Source: Bryum argenteum (Eukaryota > Streptophyta > Bryopsida > Bryales > Bryaceae). Taken from it: a DNA stretch of 64,000 nucleotides. A program made the translations under genes and the position numbers. This document shows, piece after piece, positions 20,939 through 33,600 of this stretch; within the stretch, counting starts at the first letter, position 1; each line of letters opens with the position of its first letter. Below the pieces are notes generated by a model. The model did no database searches and had not been told where the DNA came from. It was given only the letters and a program-made list of their open reading frames with translations. The stretch lies in assembly GCA_037043015.1 (NCBI GenBank), contig CM073321.1, forward strand, positions 13,276,001 through 13,340,000. Reading direction: 5' to 3'.

Positions 20939-23596
20939 TCAATCTGTGCAATACTTCAAGATTTCTTTGGAGCGTGACATTGGACGGAAGAACTGGATGT
21001 CGACTGTATTGGGTAAGTCTGGGTTGGAATTTGGATCAGACATTGCTCGCCCGAGCCAGAAAGGCCGGCCATCGGTGCCGCATGGACGTAGTGCAACAAA
21101 ATAACCCTTATAAAGGTCACGCCCAACTCGAAATGAAAGAGCAGGACGATCACGTCTCTGGCCAACAAAATGATCATCGTCATCGTACTCTTCGCGCACA
21201 TTCCCTTCTAAAGTAAACTCATCTTCCATAGCATGTGCAAGTCGAGTTGTCGGCCAAAAACCATGTTGTAACGGTAATGGTTCCTCCGAACTTGACGGAA
21301 TCCCATTTTGCGACGATGCAAGTACATCCATGGGTATACAAAGGGCATCTTTAACGCCGCTCCAGTAATATGAGAGAGGCTCGTACAATCTCCGCGATTC
21401 AATTGACTCACGTGATAATCGTTCCCAATGATCGACAAAGCCAGAAATCCCTTTCACCACCTCAGGCAAATGGCGCATCTCGTTTGGACGCATTGCATCC
21501 GGGTCACCACGTGGCCATAATGATCTGCCTTGAGAATCCTCCTTCCACAATTTAATACCAGCATGATCACCTCTAGAAAGCCATTCCTCGTCGTCACAGA
21601 AAATCTTGTACTTCATTACGGGGCATCCACTTGGGTCCATGTAAAACTTAAATTGATGCGCTTTCGTATGCCCCACCAATGCTTCATCGCCGACTAACAT
21701 CCACTCTTCGATAAATTTCTTGAAGTCCGGAACCTCTTGAACGAGGTGTGGAATAACAGGTATTTTCTCAATCCTCATAAATGATTTCATGAGAAGAGGA
21801 ATGGTAGGATAATCCTCCTTTCGCAAGGCAATGCTCCAACGCCCAAATAACGCATCTATGTCATCATGCGTGTGACCGACGAGCATAAAATTTACATATA
21901 TCTCTCGGAATACTCGTTTTGCTACCAAAAGAGACCAAAAACTGAAGACGAATCTATTCTTGTTATCACTCACAGCATTATCCATTTGGACATTCAAGAT
22001 TGGAGGCAAAGGCTTTGCATGAACTAGGGTGTCAGGAATCGGGCCTAATGGATCCATACACACCTCTGAACCTCGTAAAAGAGCAGTGTACAGTGGATGC
22101 GATGGGGGCTCTGTAAAGAGCTGTCTAGATGAGGATTTAGGTGCAGCTTCCAGATCCCTAAGAAGTTTTGCAAATGAGCCAACAATATAATTGGCATCAT
22201 GTGAGTAAACATCTAGTCCATCATGAGCGTATCGCTGGTCTACATGACCATGAGCAAGAATTCCCGTAACTGCAAGAGGTAACTTCATGAGTCCGTCTAA
22301 GTTCTTCACCTTGTGAGACAAGGCAGGTGATGCTGTCTTAGAGTGGTCCATCTTGTCATGCATAATGGTCAAAACATCTTGAGGCGACTCCTTTGACCTG
22401 AAGCGGTTGAGATAGTATAAGTCCCTGTGCGCATATGCGGAATCTAAGTGCACATTCAACTTCCTCGACCATATAAGAGATGATTGTGTCCCGGGAAGAG
22501 TGAGTTTCATCAATGATTGTAACTCATCACACTTGGAACAACGCGAAATTGTCCCCGATCTCTTGCATAATATTCGGATAGGCGAGGCGGCGAATCTTAC
22601 TAAGGTTTGAAGTAGACACCGGCGGGAGTCCACACTCTTCAAGGTGATGATCAAGAAGAGGAATTTGGTCCTTCCACTTAAAACTTGAAGGAAGTACCTT
22701 GGCAACGACCTTCTCCCCTGATGGAAGGCTCCGGGACTTGTGAGGCATGTGATCGGCATGTCTATCAAGTATTGCCCCCAAGACTGCAGACGCAACAATC
22801 GTATGCCTCCTAGGCTTTCGCAAGCCCGTGTTGCTGTGTAACTGAGCCTCATGACCATCAGCTGCATTTTGGGCGTTGCGATAGAACGTACCGTTGCTCA
22901 CGCCCATGATTTTCATCCACGCAATTTGACAAACATCAATACCCTCTAGAGTGACTACATTTCGCCTTTCTGCATTTCTGTGGAACTGCCTATGTACATT
23001 GACGTGATTTTTGAACTGCACAGTTGTCTTGTCGTACATGCGACACCTGAGAACCTTAATCTTCTCCCTTGGGTATAGTTGAACACAGTTGTGCCTACAG
23101 CAGGTATTACATGCGACCGCATTGATTGACTCATTTGTCATCGGGAATCGTAGCTGCGCGAGACTGGAGTAGACTCATTCCTTGAAGAATTATCATACGA
23201 TCGAGTTCGAGATGACCCCTGCCGCCGACTACGTTCCCGAACCCATCTGTTGTAAACATCTTGCTGACTATGGTCAAAAAGACTAATTCCGTCTAGGAGG
23301 ACTTGTTGGATGGGCCACGACTTAAAGGAGTATATCCAGTCGTATGGATCCTCGACCTCAACAAACAGAGTTGAAACTTGCACCACAACTCGAGAATCAC
23401 CGAGCAGGCCATTACAATCAGGTACAGCGCCAGATCGTAGGTTTCGAAGTAAACCCTCAGCAAATCTGAGTCCATCGGAATCAAGCATTGCAACAGTCCT
23501 TCCTGTCCAGAGTCGTGGAGGAACAACTTGAGCAGCAAGTAAACCAGGATTCATAGGTGCATCGACAAACGTGTCATCCTCTAAAGAGAAATCCAT
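20939..23596 (-). pseudogene. DUF7869-like putative DDE transposase (two frame changes)
   Basis: Three overlapping minus-strand frames encode one protein. The N-terminal part (23596-23138) contains WIYSFKSWPIQQVLLDG. The middle part (23141-22527) has a Cys cluster (CNTCCRHNC), a helix-turn-helix-like segment (CQIAWMKIMGVSNGTFYRNA) and SFKWKDQIPLLDHHL. The C-terminal part (about 22555-20939) has CSKC, then acidic motifs spaced as in DDE/D enzymes: HDKMDHSKTASP, VQMDNAVSDNKNRFVF and VGHTHDDIDALFGRW. These match, from memory, the DUF7869 type of proteins found in plant and animal repeats. Frame changes lie near 23141 (ATGA overlap) and near 22550. Either may be an indel or an unrecognised short intron. 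The same family recurs at 51.35-55.56 kb. A palindrome cluster lies just upstream of its start. Confidence 0.7.
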
Positions 23597-23679
23597 CCTG
23601 CGACAAATCTTCAGAAGGTCAAAACCTGTTTGGACAAAAACATGGTCAAATTCCAGGACAGTCTGAGAAAGGATTGCAC

Positions 23680-23988
23680 GCAGTTTAGCTCGAGTCGAGC
23701 TAAACTGCCTTCGAGAATAACTTCTACAGTTTAGCTCGACTCGAGCTAAACTGCAGATATATGCTTGTAAATCAGTTTAGCTCGAACCGAGCTAAACTGC
23801 ACAGCTAAGCTATCATAGAGTTTAGCTCGACTAGAGCTAAACTGTCGAGTTAAACTGTCAGACAGTTTAGCTCGACTCGAGCTAAAGTGCATAGCAAAAA
23901 TGACAGACCGTAAAATTAAACCGTTAGACAGTTTAGCTCGACTCGAGCTAAACTGACATACAGTTTAGCTCGACTCGAGCTAAACTGT
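23680..23988. repeat. Palindrome cluster A (7 copies)
   Basis: Copies of the palindrome CAGTTTAGCTCGA - one base - TCGAGCTAAACTG start at 23681, 23727, 23773, 23818 (imperfect), 23863, 23929 and 23961. The first three starts are 46 bp apart, but the rest are irregular and the spacers differ. The cluster lies 85-390 bp upstream of the minus-strand DUF7869-like gene, in its presumed promoter or 5' leader. Confidence 0.95.
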
Positions 23989-24643
23989 ACTGACAAGATA
24001 CAACAGTTGACGCGAAATTTCCGGCGGGTTTCACGGGATTCAAGTAGAATTCAAAATTCCGTGATAAACAGAGCTCTCCCATTCTATCGTCACACGCAGG
24101 AATCAAGATCTACTCCTGTAGTCCTGTACCCACGTAATTGTCTAATCAAAAGACTATGTCATTAGCAACGGCTTCAAGTGCACCAAGGTTCACTATAAGT
24201 CATTAAATTACAACCATTGAATAGGAATTTTCAACTAGAACTACTCACGATAAGGATAAAACTTTGAAGAATAAAGAGCGAAGCTTTGCAAAGCAAATTG
24301 AACGACAGAAAATCATGCATAGATGCAATCGGGAAACACGTACGCGAAGGCAACGCGAGCTAAAGAAAGCGCAAAGTACTCAAATACGTCGCCGGAGTTC
24401 AGCACCCTCAACGATTGAGAAGAAAAGAATCATTCTGTCCTCGATTTCGAAGGTCATTGCGTAGGGAAATGCCGTTTTCGCGGTACTCCAAAATAAGAAA
24501 ATAGGAGGGAAATGACGTTTGGATAATAGAGAATTGGCGGGAACTGAAGTCTCGAGAGATGAACATGGGCGCGAAGTGAAGTGTCAACAGTTACTAATGG
24601 GCGGGAAAATTGAAAAATTGAAAATTGGCGGGATTGGGGTTAT
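23989..24643. other. Noncoding flank
   Basis: No clear gene. A 66-codon plus-strand frame at 24264-24464 gives a very basic peptide and is probably chance. Confidence 0.35.
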
Positions 24644-24684
24644 AGGGTTTAGGGTTTAGGGTTTAGGGTTTAGGGTTTAGAGTT
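24644..24684 (+). repeat. Interstitial telomere-type repeat (TTTAGGG)n
   Basis: Five consecutive copies of the plant telomere heptamer lie next to an AT-rich desert on one side and the DUF7869-like element flank on the other. Confidence 0.9.
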
Positions 24685-27600
24685 TCTATTATAAGTTTGT
24701 GAGAATACTATGATAGCGACCACATACTCACAAAAGAAAACATTAGTTAGATTACTTGGAAGCATTACAATAGATACAACTTCTAATTTCATATTTGTGT
24801 GAACCGAGTGACGTTAACATCAAACCTTTCTTTTGAAAAAAAGTTTCTACACAATAAATTCAATGCAATATTTACCTTAAGGTGTAGTCTTATTAAGTAT
24901 TAAGCTATTATCTAATTTTTAAGTTTAATAATAAGTTTTTTGTGTGTATGCACTTGGTAACTATTCATAATTGAATGTTGATTATTATACACTTTAAATT
25001 GATTATATCACGCGCAATATGTCGTTAAAAATAGTACGTGTCAACATAAAATTTATTAAATTGTGTTTGCTTATTCGTATATACGTAATATGTATGACAA
25101 TTATATATATTTTAATATAGTATATGATATTTAATACATATTATAATATATACTATTTATCTAAATATAAAAATACATTATTCAAATTGTTAGTTTATAC
25201 AATGTAAATATAATCATAGTATATTATTTAGAGTATCAAATTGGTTCAGCTATAAAAAGTAGTGATGAAATCAAATATTTTAACTTTAAATTTTAAAAGA
25301 AATCATCAAAGTGATTTACGATGATAATCTTATTCAAATAGATAAATAAATTTGTAATCCCTGTTCAATTCACTCTAAAATATTTAATAGAGAACTTTTG
25401 ATGTACGTAAAATCCTATATTTAAACTTTATGTCAATGTAAACCTGCTCAATGGTATATATGTAATTTAATTTTATTTAACATAAAGGTACCAAAATAAG
25501 ATTACTTTTGAGTGTTTTAATTAGATTTGTAGATGTTTAACCGTACAATTGGATTTATTATTGAAATGTTTAAAATCAATTGCAAATATGGACATCTCTT
25601 CATTTCAAATATGCATTTATCAAATACAATGAATACATTCATTGATCTTAAATGTTGAAATTCTATTTTGCAAATTTTAGTACCTTTTAAATTAACTATT
25701 AACTATCCTTTCCAAATGCATTTCAATGTCTTTAAGCATTGAGTATACTGAAAGAACTATTATAAGCTTTAATTCTTCAAACGCGAACGGTATTTAGTGG
25801 TTTGTATTAAATCTTAGTACAAAGCATTTTGACGATGTCAAACAAACCAAATGATTGTATACTTAGCTTGCAGAAGAGCTGAATGTTTGTTTATTGAAGG
25901 AACAGATTTTGTGTTTGAAATAAATTGTTTTTTTTGTAGATGTTGTTTGTATATATCGTCATGTACATCTATACAGGGAATTATAAACATTGCTAACAGA
26001 GGAAAGTTTGGTGTTGGTATTGATTATGTACTTTGAATATACATTAATTTTGCGTTTATTAAAACATATGAGCACTGTGACTATTAGAAAACAAAGAACA
26101 AAAATATTTTTTGGGCCAATTACAAATTCTTTTTTGAGCAGATATTTTACGTAATTCACATTATTCAGTTTCTCAAATATAAGTATTGAAATTACTATTA
26201 CTTTTGATTTTTGAACAACCTTTGAGACTGATGTAATTCATTGACGTATTTATGTTTTAGACGTAATTTTTTTCTAATAATTTATTCTACTACATTATCA
26301 ATAAATTTAAACACATCCTAAAGATTGAACAATAATGAACATGTAATAAGAATAAATGTACACAAATTATCGTTGTACAATGTAAGCAACAATAAAAACT
26401 AATACATGCATATTTTTAGCTTGTAACTATAGTCATTATACTATCTAAGTAAGATATGTATCTAATATATGTAGCTTGTAAAATTCTACATGATAGCCAA
26501 GACTTATAGGTTATAATTTCAGAATTTCATTGAAATCCTGTAGGCAAGAGCATGTTCTGAAAGTTTCAAACATCAAAAAATATCAAATTTGCACTTCTGC
26601 AAACTGTCACTCTTCTACTTAATTATATTTTTATATCTCTTTTTCCCAAAATTTGAATTTTAAAATAATATTTGTATTAATAATTCAGTTATTAACTTTT
26701 AGTTGTTAAACACTATTTATAAAAGTATAAAAAATAAACAAATATCATACTTTTAATAATCTATATATAACCTAAAATATTCAACAATAATCGTATTCAA
26801 TATCGCCTAATTCCCAAATATCAAGTGCATTACAAATGCATATGTAATCTATTCATAACCTTCAGTCATATAATATATTAAGAAATATTGTATTCATTAA
26901 TGTTATATATCTAAATAACATATCTATAAAATACTATATTTATTGGATTCCATATTTATTACTCTTTTAATGTCAATTCGAATATTCATTGAATTTTCTA
27001 AATAATATATTTATTGACCTACTATTTTCAAATGCTATATACATAAGATCTTGTATTTATTAGCGTATCAGTTCACTAAATTATATATAAAAATATTTAT
27101 ATAGATATATTTGATAAATAGTCTAATCAATAATCCCTTATTTCTATGTTTACTCAATAATTTGTTTATTAACAATTATTTTTTAGAATACTGTATTCAT
27201 AAGATATTGTATCTTCTATTGATCAATTTATTTTATGTATATTTATTTATTTATATAAATTTACAAAATTTTGAAGTCTATAAAATAACCACTGATTCAG
27301 ACATGTGTATTAAATAATCTCTTCATTAATACTTATATTATCCAAAAAGTATTCATTAAAGACATTGTTTTTTAACGACTAATACCAAAATCATTTGTTT
27401 CTCAAAAACTTAGATTCGTACTTTTTTATTATTTATTGAATTATTTACTTATTTTTGTGTTTTGGACATAGAGAAGAGGTATTATAATAGAGAGTGGTCA
27501 TTTTGATTTTTAATTTTTTTAAAAATCACATCAATTTCTTTTAGTAACTTTAGCCTTTCTATGTAATCGCATAAATTTTTTCATACTTTACCCCAATGTT

Positions 27601-28084
27601 ACTAGAGTACAAGACGAATATTCTCGATTTGATAAACTTAGCGTATGTACTTATGGTTATATCTATTTATATTAACAAACTATTATTTGAACTTGTAAAT
27701 ACTTATCATCTGAAAATAGTACATACTTTAGAAATAGAAGAAATTAATATGTGTAAGACAATTTGTGGTACAAATACAATATATTTATTTTACTCATTAT
27801 GATCAAAAAAATACACATCAATTAGATAGTGAATAGCCTCATATAGAAATATTTTTACTCTAAAATGGTTTTTCATGCATGTATACAGTAGGGGATAAAA
27901 ACTAAACATGACAGACCTTTTATTACACTAGATAGGGAACAATGTACTCTCTAAATTACAAGTTTAACACAAAAAATTTAGAGTACTTTAGAGTACTACA
28001 TTTAGTCACAAACTTCCATTAAAAACCTAAACTTATATTTAGTCAACATTTGGACAAAAAATGGACATAAACTTAGTCAAATCG
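24685..28084. other. AT-rich gene-free desert
   Basis: About 3.4 kb of strongly AT-rich sequence with only short, low-complexity frames. No transposon protein, RNA gene or ordered array is seen. Confidence 0.5.
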
Positions 28085-28243
28085 TTGTCAAAACTTAGTA
28101 AAAAATTAGTGAAAAAAATTGTGAAAAAATTAGTATAAAAAGTAGTAAAAAAGTTAGTACAAAAGTACTTAAAGTACAGCAAATTAGTAAAAAAGTAGTA
28201 AAAAAGTTAGTAAAAAAGTATTAAAAAGTACAGAAAATTAGTA
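28085..28243 (+). repeat. A-rich minisatellite (AGTAAAAAAGT-like)
   Basis: Irregular 10-17-bp units built from TTAGTAAAAAAG and GTAGTAAAAAAG run into the left arm of the CATG hairpin. Confidence 0.7.
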
Positions 28244-28365
28244 AAAAAGTATGCCATGCCCATGATCATGTGCATGGGCATGGTCATGTACATGGCCATG
28301 TATGTATGTATGACCATGTGCATGACCATGCCCATGCACATGATCATGGGCATGGCGTACTTTTT
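28244..28365. repeat. 56-bp-arm inverted repeat rich in CATG
   Basis: Left arm 28244-28299 and right arm 28310-28365 are inverted copies that differ at about three positions, around a 10-bp loop. Each arm is itself made of CATG-containing hexamer-like units (CATGGGCATGGTCATG). Because of the symmetry, both strands encode almost the same Met-rich peptide, which is an artefact of the hairpin. Confidence 0.9.
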
Positions 28366-29381
28366 GGTGATGGAATCCCCACGTCCCACCACCGCCGCCA
28401 TTTCACACAAAGGTCCATCTCCCCCAATTCAAAGATCTCTCTTACATTTCCTCCATGTTTGCCGTCTTTCTTCTGCATCCCTCGGAGTTTGCGCTTGCTT
28501 CCCCCCCCCCCCGCAGTTTCTGCTTCTCTCATATTTTCCCCGCGCTGCCACGATCGTGCTTTTCCACGAGTCCTCTTATCCTCGGAGTTCGCGCCTGCTT
28601 TGTCGCGCGAGTCTTCCGCTTGTTGTAGTTGTGAGTGTTGTCGTATAGCGCTGGAATTTGTGGAGCAGGGTTTTGTCGTTTTGAGCGAACTTTGTGACTA
28701 TGTTTCTGCTTTGGCGCCATTTTGCTCGAGGCGGAGGAGCTTGCACGGACTGCAGCGGTTTTGCGTTGGCGGCGGAGGAGCTTGCACGGTCTGCAGCTCT
28801 GAGCTCGCGCGGAGTCGCGAGCATTTTTTTTCCCCCCTGCTCCGCAATTCGCCGCGCGGGTTTTCTCCTCGTCGGAAGGTCCAGCGTGTAGGTTCGATTG
28901 TCGCGCGCGGGTGTATACGGCGCTCGAGTCTTTGCGTTCGGGGTTTTCGTCGGCGCCGCGCGGTTTTCTGTGTTGTTGGCGCTCAAGTGCTGCGCTCCGC
29001 CGAGCTTCGTCGGCGCTCGGGTGCTGCGATCTGCCGAGCTTCGTCGGCGCGTTGTGGTACGCTCCATTGAGAAACCCTAACTCACTTTCTGTCCGGAGGC
29101 AATCCTCTGGTTTGTTGCGTGTCCCTGCTAAGCTTTTTTTTCTTTGTTTCCGGCTTCGTGTTCAGCTGTGTAACTTTGTTATAGGTTTGCCATACGATAG
29201 TTTTTCAAATTGGATGATGTGCATTTCGACGAAGCTTGTAAGGTTCGGGAATAACAGGAGCCTAGGGTTGCTTCATGAGTGCTGAATTATCCTTTTTTTT
29301 GTGTTTGAGAAGTAGAAGAATCAATCTCCAGCGAAGGAGTGCAGCGTTGATAATTGTCGCGGCTGTCGTTCGTAATCTCAG
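28366..29381 (+). promoter_or_regulatory. GC-rich leader and probable noncoding first exon
   Basis: The base composition shifts sharply from AT-rich to GC-rich here, with many CpG. Open frames on both strands are composition artefacts. The block ends with a strong donor, CTCAG then GTAAGAACG, at 29382. The next good acceptor in the sense direction is at 30654, so this stretch may be promoter plus 5' untranslated exon of the ParB-like gene. There is no transcript evidence. Confidence 0.35.
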
Positions 29382-30654
29382 GTAAGAACGCGTTCGACCC
29401 TAGATTTATATTCCTGTAACAAGATTTTCCAGTTAGTTTGAGATTTAGCTCCACATTGATGAATTTGCGCACTTTGAATGATCCGGTCATTAGCAGGGTT
29501 GCCTTAGTATTCTTGAGTTGAATCTTGCTTTCATTGTTGTGTAATGCTTGTCATGTTCTTTTTTGTATCATACAGTACCAATTTCTTTGTTCATTTCGTA
29601 ATTGAATGCGCCCAGCACCATAGTATCCATTACTTTGTTCATTTCATCTTTGAATGTGCCCAAATGGTATTTTATTTCTATTCTCCACAGTACCACCTCT
29701 TTTCAACATTCATTCTTGTTGACTCTTCTTCATGTTTGATTTTCGTTTCAAACACTCTCGAAAAAGAATGCATGCGATATTACATTGGGGTTGGGCGGCT
29801 TATGAAAGGAGAAATAAGGCTCATTGAGCTACACTATCATAAAACATTCAATTGAACCACCCAAACAATTCTAACTCCAAGATCTCAGAACATTAAAGAT
29901 GCTCACAAGCAAACAAAATTCCTCACAAAATTCCCATATCATGACCAATCAAATTCATGTGCGAGTTCACCAAAAACAAGCGCATCGGACAAATCGCATT
30001 CTTTGAGTGAAGAAACACATGGCGGGCAGTGAGGATCATCACCAACATAGACGGGTCCTCTTTACGAGAAATAGATGGGTCAAATAAATAGAAGGGTCCA
30101 AAACTTAGATGGGCCATCCCACACGATTTTAGCTCGAGTCGAGCTAAATCAGTAGTGACAATGCCTCTGATTTTAGCTCGACTCGAGCTAAACCTGCAGG
30201 GGCATGTGCGATCTGATTTAGCTCGACTCGAGCTAAACCGTAAGTGACAATGCCTATACAGACTTTAGCTTGACTCGAGCTAAACTGTATCCGGCACATG
30301 CCCGTGCAGTTTAGCTCGAGTCGAGCTAAATCAGAGAGTCAAGACAAAGCGGATACCAAAGAACAACGCAGATCCTAAAATAGGCTACAATAAAACTCAG
30401 TTCGATCTTAAATTGTTTCGATCTTAGGGTAACGCTAGGGTCACGCTAGGTCACATGCAGTTTAGCTCTAGTCGAGCTAAACTAAATAGTCATACATCAG
30501 AATGGTTTATCTCGACTGAAGCCAAAGTGGTGGGTCACGTACGAGGTCATGCAGTTTAGCTCGAGTCGAGCTAAACTGCAGGTACTACTAGGAACGATTG
30601 AACAAGCTTCATGTGTTTGATTATACAATTCCAACTAACACTGCATTTTCACAG
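29382..30654 (+). other. Putative long first intron, holding palindrome cluster B
   Basis: Starts at GTAAGA and ends in CATTTTCACAG (30654). No coding frame is supported inside. The 3' third is filled with palindromes. Confidence 0.35.
30122..30578. repeat. Palindrome cluster B (8 copies, one very degenerate)
   Basis: Copies lie near 30124-30150, 30168-30195, 30214-30240, 30261-30287, 30307-30333, 30458-30484, about 30501-30529 (degenerate) and 30552-30578. The outer triplets vary together: several copies here begin GAT and end ATC instead of CAG/CTG, which keeps the symmetry. The cluster lies immediately upstream of the first recognisable exon of the ParB-like gene. Confidence 0.95.
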
Positions 30655-33600
30655 TGCGGAGAAGGCGAGAGTACATGAGGCGCTTAAGCACTATTTCAGA
30701 CTTAAGCCAACGGATATTGACGAGGTCGATGGCGACGACACGAAGCAGTTGGACTGCTGGGAATTCAAAGACCCTTCGAAAGTAGTATCCTGGTCTGCGA
30801 GATGGATTCCCTGGACAGCATTCCTCACCCTGGCCGTGGCCTACGAAGGAGAAGTCACTGATCCCATGACCATCGACATGGAATCAAAGCTCACAGACTT
30901 CGACCACGAAGCCGAGAAAGAAGTCATTGCTACGTGCACAACCATCAATGCAAAAGACAAGGAGTCAGCCTACAACTACACGATCCTGATTGACATCAAG
31001 CAAACGCGCTTTGACTTGGGACAGTTAGTGGAGAGTTTAGAGGCGTTCAGTTTCGATGACGTGAAAACCACATTGAAACAGGATATGCTTACTAAAGCAT
31101 GGCAAACAAAACAGGGGGGAGATCTCAAGGCCAAGCAGCTCGCTATCAAATTGCGATCTGTAATCTCGACATTGACATACGCTGACATAGTCGCGAAGAC
31201 TCTCCACATCAAAGGAAAGGCTCCAATGGAGGGATCTGGGATCACGGCAACGGGGAGCGGCGTACAGAGTAGGACCCCATCACGAACGCAACGTGCTACA
31301 AGACCTGCCGCTACAGCCACAACTGCCTCTGAATCACCAGTGCAGAGGAAAGAAGCTCCGGTAAAAAAATCGGCGGAGGCCAAGAAGAAAAAAAGCATGC
31401 TCATCCCCGAAGAGGATGCTTTTACAGCTTTGAACGACGCAATCAGGAATATACCGAAGAACGTGAATACATTGGAGGAGATCTGATTTAGAAGTTCTTC
31501 GCAGACTGTCAGGATTGTTTCGTCTTTCCGAAACCTGACACGAAGATCAATGTCGACACAATGAGGATGTTCGAGTCTCCTCCAGAATGGACAATCAGGG
31601 CATTTGAGAAGAAGGGCAAGACGGACTTGCTGAATTTCCTAATCAATATGCCTGATAGATCGCAGAAGCAAACGCTGTGTGTAATGCCGAAATTAGACGT
31701 GAAGCCGAAAGGCCTGGAGGATATGCAGGAGTGCGACTTTTGGATAATCAACGGGCAACACAGCGTTGCTGCTTCCAAGGAAATGCTGCAATCCAAAGTC
31801 CCGGAGACAATTCGAAAAGACTTCCGGGTGTGGTCAGCTTTCGTAGTTTGGACAAAGGATGAGGCCAAGCTTCGTAAAATATCAGCATTCTATAACAGGG
31901 TGAACCATTTCACTCCGTTCAAGCCAACGTGGGCGTCGAACATCCTAGCCGCCCGCACGGTATGGATAAACTACGGACGGCCAGCAAACAGACATGCAGC
32001 AGCTGGGGTGGCTGACAAACGCGTGCAAGCAGTGTCCTGTCACAATACGTGAATTTTGATGTAAGATTTATTTCAAGTAGCACATACACTCTCATCCCTT
32101 TCAATAATTTCCCTTGCCAGTTTAGCTCGAGTCAAGCTAAACTGATGCCAGTTTAGCTCGAGTCGAGCTAAACTGATGCCAGTTTAGCTCGACTCGAGCT
32201 AAACTGTTGCTAATACTTCGTGTTCAAACCAGAAAACAACTCATAGCTCGCCTTCTGTATGTTGCACAAACACTTTAGCTCGACTCGAGCTAAAGTGTTC
32301 ACCCTCTTATACACCGCAATCTTACACTCTTGTTCTGTTGCATTGCAGAAATTCGTGGAATCTATTCGACATAGATTCGCAATGATTGATGTTGCCAAGG
32401 CCCAAGTAGAGGCGAAGAACAAGGTCTTATCCCTGACTAATGAGCTTAAGATCATCACCTTCCCTGATGATCTCTGGGACCTCTGGTTAGAATTGATTGG
32501 AAGTGTCGCTCAGGGGACCCTAATCGACCCCTACTCCTTGAGTCAGCTCTGCGACAAACCAGGGTTCAAACCAGACAACGACCAAACCCTGACGAGGGAA
32601 TTTTTTAAGAACCTTGGTAACCTATCAGAGTCGGATCATAGGAAACTCTGTGCACATATGCTCAATAGATCAGGTCCGTCTTGGAAATTGGAATACCCAA
32701 AGGTTACCCTTAAGCAACCAGCCACCCTTCTTGAAGATTGCTACTCCGTCAAGGAGTACGTCGAACGGTTGAAGCACAAGGCAACCGCCCAGCTTCAGAT
32801 CCACAAGATCCGACCCGAACTCGGAATCTTCAAGAACAACGAGTTCGACGTGGATGCGTGGAAGAAGTTCAAGAGGGACTTCCACGTCACAAAGGCCTCG
32901 AAGAAGGCACTTTTGGAATGGGGTATTCCGGACAAGTATTACGCGGATCAAAGGCAAACCCAGCACAGGAATACCAGCTGCGAGGATCTCTCACCCTACG
33001 CAAAGAGGTTCTTTGAGGTGTTCCTGGAGAAGCGTCAGAAGTTCGTAGGCCCTGTTGGTAGTCTAATATTCCGATCCTTCGAGCGCAAGACACCACAGAG
33101 GCTGAGAGATTGGCCGGAGAACAAATGGCCGGAAGTTGCACCGGCGATGAACGTTGGAATCATCGACTTTAGATTGGTTCCGGGTAGTGGTACTAATAAC
33201 TCCGATTCATCTCCTGACCACCCGTTCTTCGAAATGTTCATGACGATCTTATCGTCCCAGAACAAGCCAGCTCTCACGGATGTACCCTGCTGGTTATTTA
33301 TTTGCGGGGATGACCATGATTACCTGCAAGTCGAGGCGTTCGCAAATAATCCAGCCTACTTCCCAGGGTCAAATTATACGCTGATACCGTCTTTGTACTA
33401 TCCGTCCCCGCACGAACGAATCGTTGGATTCTCAGCAAAAGCAAAGCAATCCTCCGAGCCCGTGCGACTTCTTTTCATGATTAGGAAAGACATCAGACTC
33501 GCGAGATTGCCCGAGACCGAGTACCGCGTTCCAAAGCACGCTCTCTACGACAAGCCGCGGAAGTACAATGAGTCTCGGTATCACATGTACTCTATCGAGT

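Noticed and set aside
23138..23141. ATGA stop/start overlap suggesting a bacterial operon
   Set aside because: The flanking protein is continuous in a homologous locus and the window is eukaryotic. A frameshift or unrecognised intron is simpler.
23680..23988. CRISPR-like array of 27-bp repeats with variable spacers
   Set aside because: The repeats are full palindromes, spacer lengths are irregular, the DNA is eukaryotic with GT-AG introns, and no cas-type gene is present.
28207..28410. Met-rich small protein
   Set aside because: Both strands give the same peptide because of the inverted repeat.
28270..29070. A 266-codon Arg/Ser-rich frame
   Set aside because: It starts in the CATG hairpin and runs through a CpG-rich leader with open frames on both strands. 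No domain is seen.
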